The notes under the pieces are model-generated. The model was not told the origin of the DNA, ran no database searches, and worked only from the letters and a program-made list of their open reading frames with translations. Position numbers and translations under genes: made by a program. Positions 1-7,318 of a stretch of 15,952 nt of DNA are shown here, piece after piece (position 1 is the first letter of the stretch; each line of letters opens with the position of its first letter). This DNA comes from Polaromonas sp. (GTDB lineage Bacteria; Pseudomonadota; Gammaproteobacteria; Burkholderiales; Burkholderiaceae_C): NCBI GenBank assembly GCA_023259235.1, contig JAHFQQ010000041.1, positions 1-15,952 of the forward strand. The letters run 5' to 3'.

Positions 1-1135
1 CGACGATGATGTTCCTCATCTTCGCCACGGTGTAATACATGCCCAGGTGCGGACAGGCGACGCACAGGGTCGGTGGTCGCGGAAATACCCGTGCCGGCGG
101 CGGGGCCGGGGCTGCGACTTCGGCTGGCGCTTCACCGAGCAGGCGGGCCACGGCGGGTTTGAGCACCTCTGGAGGCAGTTCGCCGCTGCGCGGCAGGAAG
201 TCCTTGCCGTGACAGGCGATGCCGGCTGCCTTGAGTTCGTTTTCCAGTAGTGGCTCCAGTTCCTCAACAACGAGTACCTGATCCACCGTCCTGGCGAAGG
301 CGCGGATCTTCTCGATGGGCACCGGGTAGGAGAAGCCAAGCTTGAGCGCCGGAGCGTCGGGGAACGCTTCCTGCACATGCATCCAGGCCGGCCCTGAAGT
401 AACAAAGCCGACGCGGCGATCGCGCCCGGCGCCAAGAAAATTCAGTGGCGAGCTTTCCGACGCAGCGCGCAGTTGCTGTTCGCGTTCGAACATCAGCGGG
501 ATACGGGCCTTGGCGTGCCCCGGCACCATTACCCAGCGCTCCGGGTTCCTGACGAAGCCGGCGGACGGATGCGGCACCCGCTCGCCGACCGAGACCATCC
601 CCTTGACATGGCAGATGCGGGTGGTCAGGCGCAGAATCACGGGCACCTGGAACTGTTCCGACAGGGCATAGGCTGCGAGCACCATCTCATAGGCCTCTTG
701 CGAATCGGCTGGCTCGAATAGCGGCAAGTGTGCAAAGCGGCCCCAGAATCGTGAATCCTGTTCGTTCTGCGAGGACGAGAGGCCGACGTCGTCGGCTACC
801 GCGATCACCATGCCGGCGGTGGCGCCAGTCAGGGTTAGCGTCATCAGCGGGTCTGATGCAACGTTCAGGCCGACGTGCTTCATGGCGCAAAAGGATCGCG
901 AGCCAGCCATCGAGGTGCCGATCGCGACCTCCAGTGCTACTTTCTCATTGACCGACCACTCGGCGTAGAGATCCGGGTAGCGGGTGAGGTTCTCCAGCAT
1001 CTCGGTGGCTGGTGTGCCCGGATAGGCTGACGCCACGCTCACGCCGGATTCCCACACGGCTCGGGCGATCGCTTCGTTGCCGGAAAGAAGCATGCGCGCC
1101 GGGGCCGCAACCGCAACCGACTGGATTCCTGTCAT
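1..1135 (-). CDS. iorA: Indolepyruvate:ferredoxin oxidoreductase, alpha subunit (IorA-like), 3' end outside the window
   Basis: This gene runs off the left edge, and 378 codons are visible. The family oxidatively decarboxylates aryl pyruvates such as indolepyruvate to aryl-acetyl-CoA, using thiamine diphosphate (TPP) and passing electrons to ferredoxin. The N-terminal part (about residues 14-180) is the pyrimidine-binding, pyruvate-oxidoreductase-like domain, with the typical LLSGNEAIARA and AYPGTPATEM stretches. A central domain with GFVTSGPAW (about residue 250) follows. The TPP-domain entry motif TLCVACPHLG lies at about residue 356; its core C358-V-A-C-P-H363 differs slightly from the usual CPGCPH. 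The C-terminal TPP and ferredoxin-type Fe-S portion would lie to the left and is not seen. An AAGGTGG ribosome site sits five bases before the ATG at 1135. The gene diverges from an Lrp/AsnC regulator that is its probable controller. A beta subunit (iorB) would be expected beyond the left edge. Confidence 0.87.
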   Translation of the reverse strand, partial: MTGIQSVAVAAPARMLLSGNEAIARAVWESGVSVASAYPGTPATEMLENLTRYPDLYAEWSVNEKVALEVAIGTSMAGSRSFCAMKHVGLNVASDPLMTLTLTGATAGMVIAVADDVGLSSSQNEQDSRFWGRFAHLPLFEPADSQEAYEMVLAAYALSEQFQVPVILRLTTRICHVKGMVSVGERVPHPSAGFVRNPERWVMVPGHAKARIPLMFEREQQLRAASESSPLNFLGAGRDRRVGFVTSGPAWMHVQEAFPDAPALKLGFSYPVPIEKIRAFARTVDQVLVVEELEPLLENELKAAGIACHGKDFLPRSGELPPEVLKPAVARLLGEAPAEVAAPAPPPARVFPRPPTLCVACPHLGMYYTVAKMRNIIV

Positions 1136-1271
1136 GTTTACCACCTTGGGGAAAATTGATTGATTGAGCGACCGATCCTGGCGCTTTTTCTGGTCAACCG
1201 GAGCAGGACACGCCGGAATCCGGATGAAGAGAGCTTAGCTCGTCTTTTATGAATTTTGTGATCATTATGTG

Positions 1272-1307
1272 TATGAATATTGGCTTAATATGCATAATAT
1301 ATTCATA
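1272..1307. promoter_or_regulatory. Inverted repeat in the iorA/asnC-type divergent promoter region, candidate Lrp/AsnC operator
   Basis: The 194-bp gap between the two divergent genes turns strongly AT-rich from about 1245. It contains the 9-bp arms TATGAATAT (1272-1280) and ATATTCATA (1299-1307), a perfect inverted repeat. The 8-bp palindrome TATGCATA (1289-1296) lies between the arms. Lrp/AsnC proteins bind imperfect AT-rich palindromes and often regulate the divergent gene as well as themselves. The structure is directly visible; its use as an operator is inferred from position and composition. Confidence 0.45.
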
Positions 1308-1329
1308 TAAATAACTATTACTGAAAATA

Positions 1330-1851
1330 ATGACTGACATAACTGTGGATCGACACGATCTGGCATTGCTCGCTGAGCTTCAGTGTGATGGTCATGCGAC
1401 AAACAGCGCGCTGGGGGAAAAAATCCATTTGTCCACATCGCAGGTAAGTCGCCGCGTACAGCGGCTTCAGGAGGCGGGAGTCATTGACCACTATGCCGCA
1501 GTTCTTGATCCAGCCGTGGTCGGGCTGGGCGTCATGGCATTTACCCATGTAATTCTGGATCGCCAGGGAGATGCCCAAGGTGACAAGTTCGAGCAAGAGA
1601 TTGCCAACCTGCCCGAAGTGCTGGAATGTTTTTCGGTTGCCGGGGAGGCGGATTACGTTTTGCGCATCGTTGCGCACGACCTTGCCGCGCTGTCAGAGTT
1701 CATGATGAGATACTTGCTGCGCATCCCGGGTGTTTCCAACGTCAAATCCACTATCGCATTGCAGAAAATAAAGCAGACCAATGTCCTGCCGCTGGACCAT
1801 ATCACGCGACCGCGACAAACCAAGCGGCGTATCCGCTTTTCTCCAGATTGA
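1330..1851 (+). CDS. Lrp/AsnC-family transcriptional regulator
   Basis: A 173-residue protein of normal family length. Residues about 6-60 form the winged helix-turn-helix of Lrp/AsnC proteins (DRHDLALLAELQCDGHATN, then STSQVSRRVQRLQEAGVI). Residues about 68-145 are the RAM/ligand-sensing domain, with the typical EVLECFSVAGEADYVLRIV stretch and the GVSNVKSTIAL strand. Such proteins form octamers or dimers that sense amino acids or related metabolites. The divergent iorA gene suggests that this one senses an aromatic amino acid or an aryl-pyruvate metabolite; that is inference. The tail after residue 150 is rich in arginine and lysine and lies outside the core domain. No strong ribosome-binding site is seen before the ATG. 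Family assignment is firm; ligand and targets are not. Confidence 0.93.
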   Translation: MTDITVDRHDLALLAELQCDGHATNSALGEKIHLSTSQVSRRVQRLQEAGVIDHYAAVLDPAVVGLGVMAFTHVILDRQGDAQGDKFEQEIANLPEVLECFSVAGEADYVLRIVAHDLAALSEFMMRYLLRIPGVSNVKSTIALQKIKQTNVLPLDHITRPRQTKRRIRFSPD

Positions 1852-2084
1852 ATTGGGAATTAGTCGGGCCAATGGCTGAAGATTACGCGCAGGAAGGCCG
1901 GAGTGGCAGAGCCGAGCAAGGTGGCATTTCGCAATCTCCGGAAGAAGTGGTCCAAATAGGGACACCGTCGCGTTGAGTCTATGGATGCAAGTCTGGCGCT
2001 ACCCGTCCAGCCAGGCCGCCTAGAATGCTTGCTCGTGCTTATGATTTAATGGTTGAAACAACTACAGGCAACGCTTAGCGATTC

Positions 2085-3008
2085 ATGGCAGAAGTTACCG
2101 TCGTTTTTGCCGATCTCACCGGGAGCACAGGGGTTTTTGAATCGCTGGGCAACGTCAAGGCGACCCAAGCCATCACGCGCCTGACCCAATGGATAGCCGA
2201 GGTTTGCGAAACTTTCGGCGGACATGTCGTGAAATACCTGGGCGACGGTGTGCTCATCGTGTTTTCCGGGAACAACAATGCCATCGAGGCTGTGACCGAA
2301 TTGCAGAGGGTGCATCGAGAACGCATCAGGAAGTGGCCCGAACAGCTCAAGATGCGTCTCCAGATCGGTATGGCTCGCGGGGAAATCATCGAGCAGGATG
2401 GCGACTGCTTTGGCGATGCGGTCAATGTAGCGTCGCGCTTGAGTGACCTGTCGGGCCCGGACCAGATTCTCGCGACCGATGTCGTGATTGAGCAATGTTC
2501 ACCGGATAGTCTGGTCCGCTTTCGCTGCCTGGGCGCCCTGGATATTCGGGGCCGCAGTGAAACCTGCGTGGTGTACCGGATTGAGTGGCAGCCTGAAGTA
2601 GCGTCGGAGTCTTTCACGGTGGCGGCCAACCTGACGCAGTCTTCTTCTGCTCGGGCCACCCAGTCTCCCGCAATCATTGAACTGTCCGGGCTTGATGCCA
2701 AGGCCACGTTTACCAGTTCCGAGATGCCGATTTTTCTGGGTCGCGACCATGAGGCGCAATTCATCGTGCAGGATCCGCGGGTTTCGCGCAGGCATGCCAG
2801 GATTGATTGGCGCCACGACAAATTTTGCATTGTGGATGTCAGCAGTTACGGTACCTGGGTTCGTTTTTCAGACAGCACCACGGCTGTGGCCTTGCGGCGG
2901 CAGGAGTGCATATTGCCCATTGAAGGCACCATTGCGCTCGGCGCGCCCTTTGAAGACTTTACCGTGCCTACCATCAGATTTAAATTTGTCGACCATCTCG
3001 GGCATTGA
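2085..3008 (+). CDS. Class III adenylate/guanylate cyclase fused to a C-terminal FHA domain
   Basis: A 307-residue soluble protein with no signal peptide or membrane segment. Residues 1-170 form a class III cyclase catalytic domain. The two metal-binding aspartates are visible (D10 in FADLTGST, D54 in KYLGDGVL). So is the VNVASRL motif, with the transition-state residues N114 and R118. K50 and D107 stand where adenylate cyclases have their adenine-selecting Lys/Asp pair, so cyclic AMP is the likelier product. Residues about 205-300 are an FHA phosphothreonine-binding domain, with G219-R220, S234-R-R-H237 and S253-S-Y-G-T-W258. The start fits because the domain begins at once and an in-frame TAG lies 9 bases upstream. 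A TAGAAT hexamer at 2021-2026 could be a -10 element, but no good -35 was found. The gene converges on folD with 23 bases between stops. The phosphoprotein partner is not in the window. Confidence 0.9.
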   Translation: MAEVTVVFADLTGSTGVFESLGNVKATQAITRLTQWIAEVCETFGGHVVKYLGDGVLIVFSGNNNAIEAVTELQRVHRERIRKWPEQLKMRLQIGMARGEIIEQDGDCFGDAVNVASRLSDLSGPDQILATDVVIEQCSPDSLVRFRCLGALDIRGRSETCVVYRIEWQPEVASESFTVAANLTQSSSARATQSPAIIELSGLDAKATFTSSEMPIFLGRDHEAQFIVQDPRVSRRHARIDWRHDKFCIVDVSSYGTWVRFSDSTTAVALRRQECILPIEGTIALGAPFEDFTVPTIRFKFVDHLGH

Positions 3009-3031
3009 ATCCAGCACCCGGCCTTGCGCCA

Positions 3032-3901
3032 TCAGACGACCGGCAGGGTGCGCTCAGCTGCTTCCAGCGTGTTGACCAGCAGCATGGTGATGGTCATGGG
3101 CCCGACGCCGCCAGGCACCGGCGTGATGTAGCCCGCGACTTGCCGGACGCCCTCAAAATCCACATCGCCACAGAGCTTGCCTTGATCGTTGCGGTTCATT
3201 CCCACGTCAATTACCACGGCGCCGGGTTTGACCATGTCGGCGCTGAGCACATTGCGTTTGCCCACGGCGGCCACGACCACATCGGCCTGGCGCGTATGCT
3301 GGCCGATGTCACGTGTGGCGCTGTGGCAGATTGTGACCGTGGCGTTGGCCTGCAGCAGCAGCAAGGCCATGGGTTTACCCACTGTGTTGCTGCGCCCGAT
3401 CACCACCGCGTGCTTGCCGCGCAAATCGAGCCCGGTGCTCTCGATGAGCTTCATGCAGCCATAAGGTGTGCAGGGTCGAAAGCCACTCTGCCCGGTCATC
3501 AGTTCGCCGGCGCTCAGCGTGGCGTAGCCATCCACGTCCTTGCTGGTGGCGATTGCTTCGATGACCTTGTGCGGGTTGATGTGCCGGGGCAGGGGCATTT
3601 GCACCAGGATGCCGTGCACGCTGGGATCGGCGTTGAGTGCGCCAATGCGCGTGAGCAGGTCGGCTTCGCCCAGGCTGGCGTCGTACTTTTCGAACACCGA
3701 ACGGATGCCGGTGTCGGCGCAGGCCTTGACCTTGTTGCGCACGTACACCGCGCTGGCCGGATCCTCGCCAACCAGAATCACCGCCAGCCCCGGTGTCAGA
3801 CCGCGTGCCTGCAGCGCTTGCACTCGGGTGGCGATGTTGGCGCGAAGTTGCGCAGAGAGCGCCACGCCGTCAATCAACTGCGCCTGGGGGGAGTTCGTCA
3901 T
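3032..3901 (-). CDS. folD: Bifunctional methylenetetrahydrofolate dehydrogenase / methenyltetrahydrofolate cyclohydrolase
   Basis: FolD interconverts 5,10-methylene-, 5,10-methenyl- and 10-formyl-tetrahydrofolate with NADP in the cytoplasm, supplying one-carbon units. About 289 residues, normal for the family. Visible signatures are AVILVGEDPASAVYVRNKVKA, containing the substrate-site Tyr and the catalytic Lys of the YxxxK pattern; QMPLPRHI; KDVDGY; the Rossmann-type VVIGRSNTVGKPMA; and the C-terminal signature ITPVPGGVGPMT. Three in-frame ATGs lie close together (3910, 3907, 3901). I chose 3901 because AAGGA lies nine bases before it, whereas the same AAGGA directly abuts the first ATG. It sits downstream of the response-regulator gene on the same strand, but a hairpin terminator separates them, so it probably has its own promoter. 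Confidence 0.96.
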   Translation of the reverse strand: MTNSPQAQLIDGVALSAQLRANIATRVQALQARGLTPGLAVILVGEDPASAVYVRNKVKACADTGIRSVFEKYDASLGEADLLTRIGALNADPSVHGILVQMPLPRHINPHKVIEAIATSKDVDGYATLSAGELMTGQSGFRPCTPYGCMKLIESTGLDLRGKHAVVIGRSNTVGKPMALLLLQANATVTICHSATRDIGQHTRQADVVVAAVGKRNVLSADMVKPGAVVIDVGMNRNDQGKLCGDVDFEGVRQVAGYITPVPGGVGPMTITMLLVNTLEAAERTLPVV

Positions 3902-3920
3902 GTGCATCATTCCTTAATTG

Positions 3921-3951
3921 AAAACGCCCGCTAGTCCTTGACCAGCGGGCG
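3921..3951 (-). terminator. Rho-independent terminator of the two-component operon
   Basis: Perfect 8-bp stem CGCCCGCT (3925-3932) and AGCGGGCG (3944-3951) around an 11-base loop. Read on the minus strand, the hairpin is followed by TTTTC. It lies 24 bases past the response-regulator stop and just before folD, so it should end the kinase-regulator transcript. The T run is short, so termination may be partial. Confidence 0.7.
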
Positions 3952-3973
3952 CGAGCAGCTATGAAAAAATAGT
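3949..3973 (-). repeat. Dispersed AT-core short repeat, copy 1
   Basis: On the minus strand this reads ACTAT, a T-rich core, then ATAGCTG followed by a GC-rich tail ending GCGC. It aligns with copy 2 inside lpdA (12942-12967) with only a few mismatches and one gap. The short inverted repeat CTAT/ATAG brackets the T-rich core. From memory, closely similar elements are scattered in many Comamonadaceae genomes. It begins directly after the response-regulator stop codon and overlaps the outer base pairs of the terminator stem. Confidence 0.55.
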
Positions 3974-3974
3974 G

Positions 3975-4601
3975 TCAAGATTTGCCGGCGTTTTGCCCCA
4001 GAGCGATCTTGAGCAGGTCGGCCACGGTGTTGGCGTTAAGCTTTTCCATGATGTTGGCGCGGTGCGCTTCCACGGTCTTGATGCTGATGCCCAGGTCGTC
4101 GGCGATCTGCTTGTTCAGACGCCCGGCGACGATGCGCTCAAGCACCTGAGCTTCGCGTGAAGTGAGCTTGGCCAGCAACGCATCACGGCTGGCGGACTGC
4201 TGGTGGTCACTGAAGGCCTCCCTGGCCTGCTCCAGCATGCGCTCGACCAGGTTGACCAGGGCGTCTTCCTGAAAGGGCTTCTGAATAAAATCCACGGCAC
4301 CTTTTTTCATGGTGTTCACGGCCATGGGTACATCCCCGTGGCCGGTAATGAAAACAATGGGCAGCGGCGAGTTGCGTTCGACCAGGCGGTCCTGCAGTTC
4401 CAGGCCGGTCATGCCGCCCATGCGAATGTCGGCGATCAGGCAGGCCACCTCGTGCGCATCGTACCGGCTCAGAAAACTTTCAGCCGAGTCGTAGCAACGT
4501 ACCCGGTAATCCTTGCCTTCGAGCAGCCACTGCAGGGAATCACGAACGCCTTCGTCGTCGTCAACGACGTAAACCGTTCCTTTTTTCGGAATCAAACTCA
4601 T
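3975..4601 (-). CDS. FixJ/StyR-type response regulator with LuxR-family DNA-binding domain
   Basis: A 208-residue two-component transcription regulator. The receiver domain (residues 8-125) has the acidic pocket D14-D-D16, the phosphorylation site D58 (LIADIRM), the switch residue T86 (FITGHGD) and the invariant K108 (QKPF). Residues about 145-200 are a LuxR/FixJ helix-turn-helix (LTSREAQVLERIVAGRLNKQIADDLGISIKTVEAHRANIMEKL). It lies on the same strand as the histidine kinase and 149 bases downstream of it; that kinase is its obvious partner. The gap holds two hairpins and may carry an internal promoter. AAAAGG just upstream of the ATG at 4601 can serve as a ribosome site. The divergent aceE operon makes PDH expression a plausible target, but this is inference. 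The input signal cannot be named. Confidence 0.93.
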   Translation of the reverse strand: MSLIPKKGTVYVVDDDEGVRDSLQWLLEGKDYRVRCYDSAESFLSRYDAHEVACLIADIRMGGMTGLELQDRLVERNSPLPIVFITGHGDVPMAVNTMKKGAVDFIQKPFQEDALVNLVERMLEQAREAFSDHQQSASRDALLAKLTSREAQVLERIVAGRLNKQIADDLGISIKTVEAHRANIMEKLNANTVADLLKIALGQNAGKS

Positions 4602-4674
4602 GCCAAGCCTTTTCAGTGAATTACCTGTCCAACTTTTTCAAACGGACTTTTTGAATCATGGCGGGTAAATTCCT

Positions 4675-4688
4675 CGCCGCTTGCGGCG
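4675..4688. repeat. Perfect short palindromic hairpin in the kinase-regulator gap
   Basis: The 14 bases consist of CGCCGC, then TT, then GCGGCG, a perfect GC-rich inverted repeat. In the transcript it would form a very stable small stem about 75 bases before the response-regulator start. No T run follows on either strand, so it is not a classical terminator. It may be an mRNA processing or stability structure or chance GC-rich sequence. Confidence 0.4.
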
Positions 4689-4713
4689 TTCCCTGCGTAA
4701 TCTTGAATCTTCC

Positions 4714-4738
4714 AATACCCCACCTCATGGGGCGGGGT
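4714..4738. promoter_or_regulatory. GC-rich dyad motif, copy A, before the response-regulator gene
   Basis: On the plus strand this element starts ATACCCC, has CATG near its centre and ends CGGGGTT. A1-C5 type arms (ACCCC at 4716-4720, GGGGT at 4733-4737) pair with each other. The same outline (ATACCC, ATG, CGGGGTT) occurs at 7344-7365 on the other side of the kinase gene. It begins 13 bases before the kinase start-distal end of the gap, between the kinase stop and the regulator start. It is a candidate operator for the regulator; binding is not shown by the sequence. Confidence 0.4.
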
Positions 4739-4750
4739 TCCTTATTTGCG

Positions 4751-7318
4751 TCATTGAATGCCGACGTGATTGGCTACTATGCTTTCGCTAGCAGACGCCG
4801 CCGGTGACAGCATGGGCACCACCGGAAGCCAGAAATCAAATCGGCATCCCACCACTTCGTCTCCATTGTAAAGGTTGACCGCCTCCATCCTTCCCTGGTG
4901 GGACTCGATAATGCTGCGGCACAGTTTCAGACCTATGCCCATACCCTCGACCTTGGTCGAATAGAACGCATCGTACAACCGCGCCATGACCTCCGGTGAC
5001 AGGCCATTGCCGGAATCGAGCACCGAGAACTCGACCATGCTCTGGCCTTTGATCTGCCTGGGCAGCACGCGCAATTCAACGTTGCGGCGGGCTGCGGGCA
5101 GGTGCGCCTGGGCAATCGACTCGGCCCCATTTTTCATCAGGTTGATCAGGACCTGCTCAATCAGGATCGGGTCCACCATGAGGTCCGGCAGGCGCGCCGC
5201 GATATAGTGGCTCAGCCGCACATGGTGGCGCCTGAGTTCGATCTCGGCCAGCTCCATCGCATTGTTGACCAGCGTGGCGACCTCGGCCGGTGAGCGATTG
5301 GGTTCGCTGCGTTTCACAAATGCGCGAATGCGCTGGATGATCTGTCCGGCGCGGTGCGCCTGCCGGGCGGTTTTTTCCAAAGCCAACAGCAGGTCCTCAT
5401 TGCTGATCTGCCCACCCTGGACGCGCGACAGCATGCCATTGCAGTAGTTGTTGATGGCTGTCAGGGGCTGGTTGAGTTCGTGGGCCACGCTTGACGCCAT
5501 TTCACCCATGGTGATCAAGCGGCTGGCAGTTTGGGCGCGTTCATTCTGCTGGGCCGCCTGCTCTTCCGCATGACGCCGCGGCGTGATGTCGGTGGCAATC
5601 ACCATTTGCGCCAGCCGGCCATCGACCCACGTCAGGTAGCGTGAACGCACCTCCAGCCACTTTGCCAGCTCGGGCACGAAAATTTCAGCATTTTCGGCCT
5701 GGGCCGCGATGAGCGTGTCGGTCGGGAATCCGGCCATGCCATCGACCGCATCGAGTGCGTCGTCGGTAGCTGTTGTGGCGGGCACGCCGGCTTGGGCAAT
5801 CAGGTTCATGTGCCCGGAGACTTCGCTGCCGAACCAGGAACGGTACAACTTGTTGGTAAACAGCAATTCCTGGCTGCCCAGCGGTGCCACGGACACCGCG
5901 GCATCCAGCCCTTCCAGCACCGTGGTGAAGCGTTCATAAGAGGCTGACAGCTCTTCGCGAATGCGCTTGGGTTCGGTGATATCGGTCATCGATGTCATCC
6001 ATCCGGTCTGTTGCCCACGCGGATCAATCAGCGGAGACACGTACATGCGGGCGTCAAAAATCTGGCCGTTTTTGCGCTTGACCCGCACTTCGTAACCACC
6101 GGCCGGAGTCCTGCCGTGCAATTCGTCTTCCAGCCGCGCCATCAGGATATCGACCTCGGCTTCGGGCCAGTGTGGAAATGGCGGGGTGCACCCAACCAGT
6201 TCTCCTTCAGTCAGGCCAACCATATGGCAGAACGCCGGGTTGACATAAGTAATGCGGCCCTGCCTGTCCATGGCGCGCATTCCGGTGAGCATGGAGTTTT
6301 CCATCGCCCGGCGAAAATTGGTTTCAGAAACCAGTGCCTGCTGGGCCTCCACGCGCCGACGCGTATGGCGCCAGGTGCCCAGCAGCATCCAGACCGTCAG
6401 GGCACTCAAGGCACTGACCAGCCAAAAAAAGCCGCTGCCGACGACGCCGAGGGAAGCCCGATAACTTTCGGCGCGTATCAACAAGCCATTGCCTACTGGC
6501 GACACCGGTATTTCGTACCCGGCAGCGTCGTCAGACCACGGCAGCAGGCGGTTTGCCGCGTTGCGCGGTGGCGGCAGGGTGCCTGCCAGCACCACGTTTT
6601 TATCGTCCGTCAGTGCCACCGCGTATTTGGCCGCAACTTCCGTTGGCACGCCAAATCGCAGCAGGCCGTCAATGGAGTATTCGCCCAGCACGACACCAGC
6701 GAATTTGCCCTGGTCGTCGAGCGGCACTTGTAACTGCAGGACCGGTGAGTTGTAGCCGCCGCTCTCTTTTGCCACCAGCGGGCGGGAGTACACCGGTTGC
6801 CGCAGATCACGCGCCAGTCCGTAGGTGCCGTCGGTTTCACCGTTCTTGAGCTGCTCACCGACGCCTCGCATCTGGCTGGCATTCGCGCTTGGCGAGACGT
6901 AGGTGGCATGGATCCGTCGTTTGACGTCTACCCAGCTCACAGCCATCAGCTCGGGATACTGATTGACCAGCGCCTCGGCCTGGAGGGTGAATTCTTCAGC
7001 GTCAACGTCCTTGTTGGATACGTCCCGGCCAATGCGCATAAGCTGCTCCTGACGCTCCAGCAGCCGCAGCCGCAGCCGTTGCTGGGCGTATTCCACATCG
7101 CGCCTGACAGCCTGCCGCTCGCGGTCCATTTCCTCAATACGCAAGTAACCAAATGCCGCGATCACGGCGGCCAGAAAGAGCACTACAGCCAGTAGCGGCC
7201 CCAGAGTGACGAAACGGTCTTGCCGCGCCGGCGACTGTTTGCGCCACCAGCGGTGCCATAGCGCCAGCGGCACAGGTTTGACTGCGGCCGAAGCAGGAGG
7301 GCGAGTGTGCTTTGACAT
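4751..7318 (-). CDS. Membrane-bound PAS-domain sensor histidine kinase (FixL/DctB-like organisation)
   Basis: An 855-residue sensor kinase of the inner membrane. Order: basic N-terminus; membrane helix 1 (about 36-59); a periplasmic sensor region of about 230 residues, possibly of the CHASE or Cache type; membrane helix 2 (about 290-316); a clear PAS domain (about 330-455, ITYVNPAFCHMVGLTEGELVG, ending MTDITEPKR); a second, weaker PAS domain (about 460-580, ending IATDITPRR); a HisKA domain with phospho-acceptor H613 in ASSVAHELNQPL; and a HATPase domain with N-box N726-LMKN730, then DSGNGL and GMGIGL. It would autophosphorylate on H613 and pass phosphate to D58 of the regulator encoded just downstream. 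The gene diverges from aceE across 305 bp. No good ribosome site is seen before the ATG at 7318. The ligand cannot be deduced. Confidence 0.93.
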   Translation of the reverse strand: MSKHTRPPASAAVKPVPLALWHRWWRKQSPARQDRFVTLGPLLAVVLFLAAVIAAFGYLRIEEMDRERQAVRRDVEYAQQRLRLRLLERQEQLMRIGRDVSNKDVDAEEFTLQAEALVNQYPELMAVSWVDVKRRIHATYVSPSANASQMRGVGEQLKNGETDGTYGLARDLRQPVYSRPLVAKESGGYNSPVLQLQVPLDDQGKFAGVVLGEYSIDGLLRFGVPTEVAAKYAVALTDDKNVVLAGTLPPPRNAANRLLPWSDDAAGYEIPVSPVGNGLLIRAESYRASLGVVGSGFFWLVSALSALTVWMLLGTWRHTRRRVEAQQALVSETNFRRAMENSMLTGMRAMDRQGRITYVNPAFCHMVGLTEGELVGCTPPFPHWPEAEVDILMARLEDELHGRTPAGGYEVRVKRKNGQIFDARMYVSPLIDPRGQQTGWMTSMTDITEPKRIREELSASYERFTTVLEGLDAAVSVAPLGSQELLFTNKLYRSWFGSEVSGHMNLIAQAGVPATTATDDALDAVDGMAGFPTDTLIAAQAENAEIFVPELAKWLEVRSRYLTWVDGRLAQMVIATDITPRRHAEEQAAQQNERAQTASRLITMGEMASSVAHELNQPLTAINNYCNGMLSRVQGGQISNEDLLLALEKTARQAHRAGQIIQRIRAFVKRSEPNRSPAEVATLVNNAMELAEIELRRHHVRLSHYIAARLPDLMVDPILIEQVLINLMKNGAESIAQAHLPAARRNVELRVLPRQIKGQSMVEFSVLDSGNGLSPEVMARLYDAFYSTKVEGMGIGLKLCRSIIESHQGRMEAVNLYNGDEVVGCRFDFWLPVVPMLSPAASASESIVANHVGIQ

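Noticed and set aside
16..435. Minus-strand 139-codon frame at the left edge as a separate gene
   Set aside because: It is out of frame with and lies inside the iorA reading frame, which has clear family motifs.
2049..2078. Nine-codon upstream open frame (ATG to TAG) before the cyclase gene
   Set aside because: It has no ribosome site, is too short to judge, and nothing suggests a regulatory leader peptide.
3005..3934. Open frame (309 codons) on the plus strand opposite folD
   Set aside because: It is an antisense shadow of folD without recognisable motifs.
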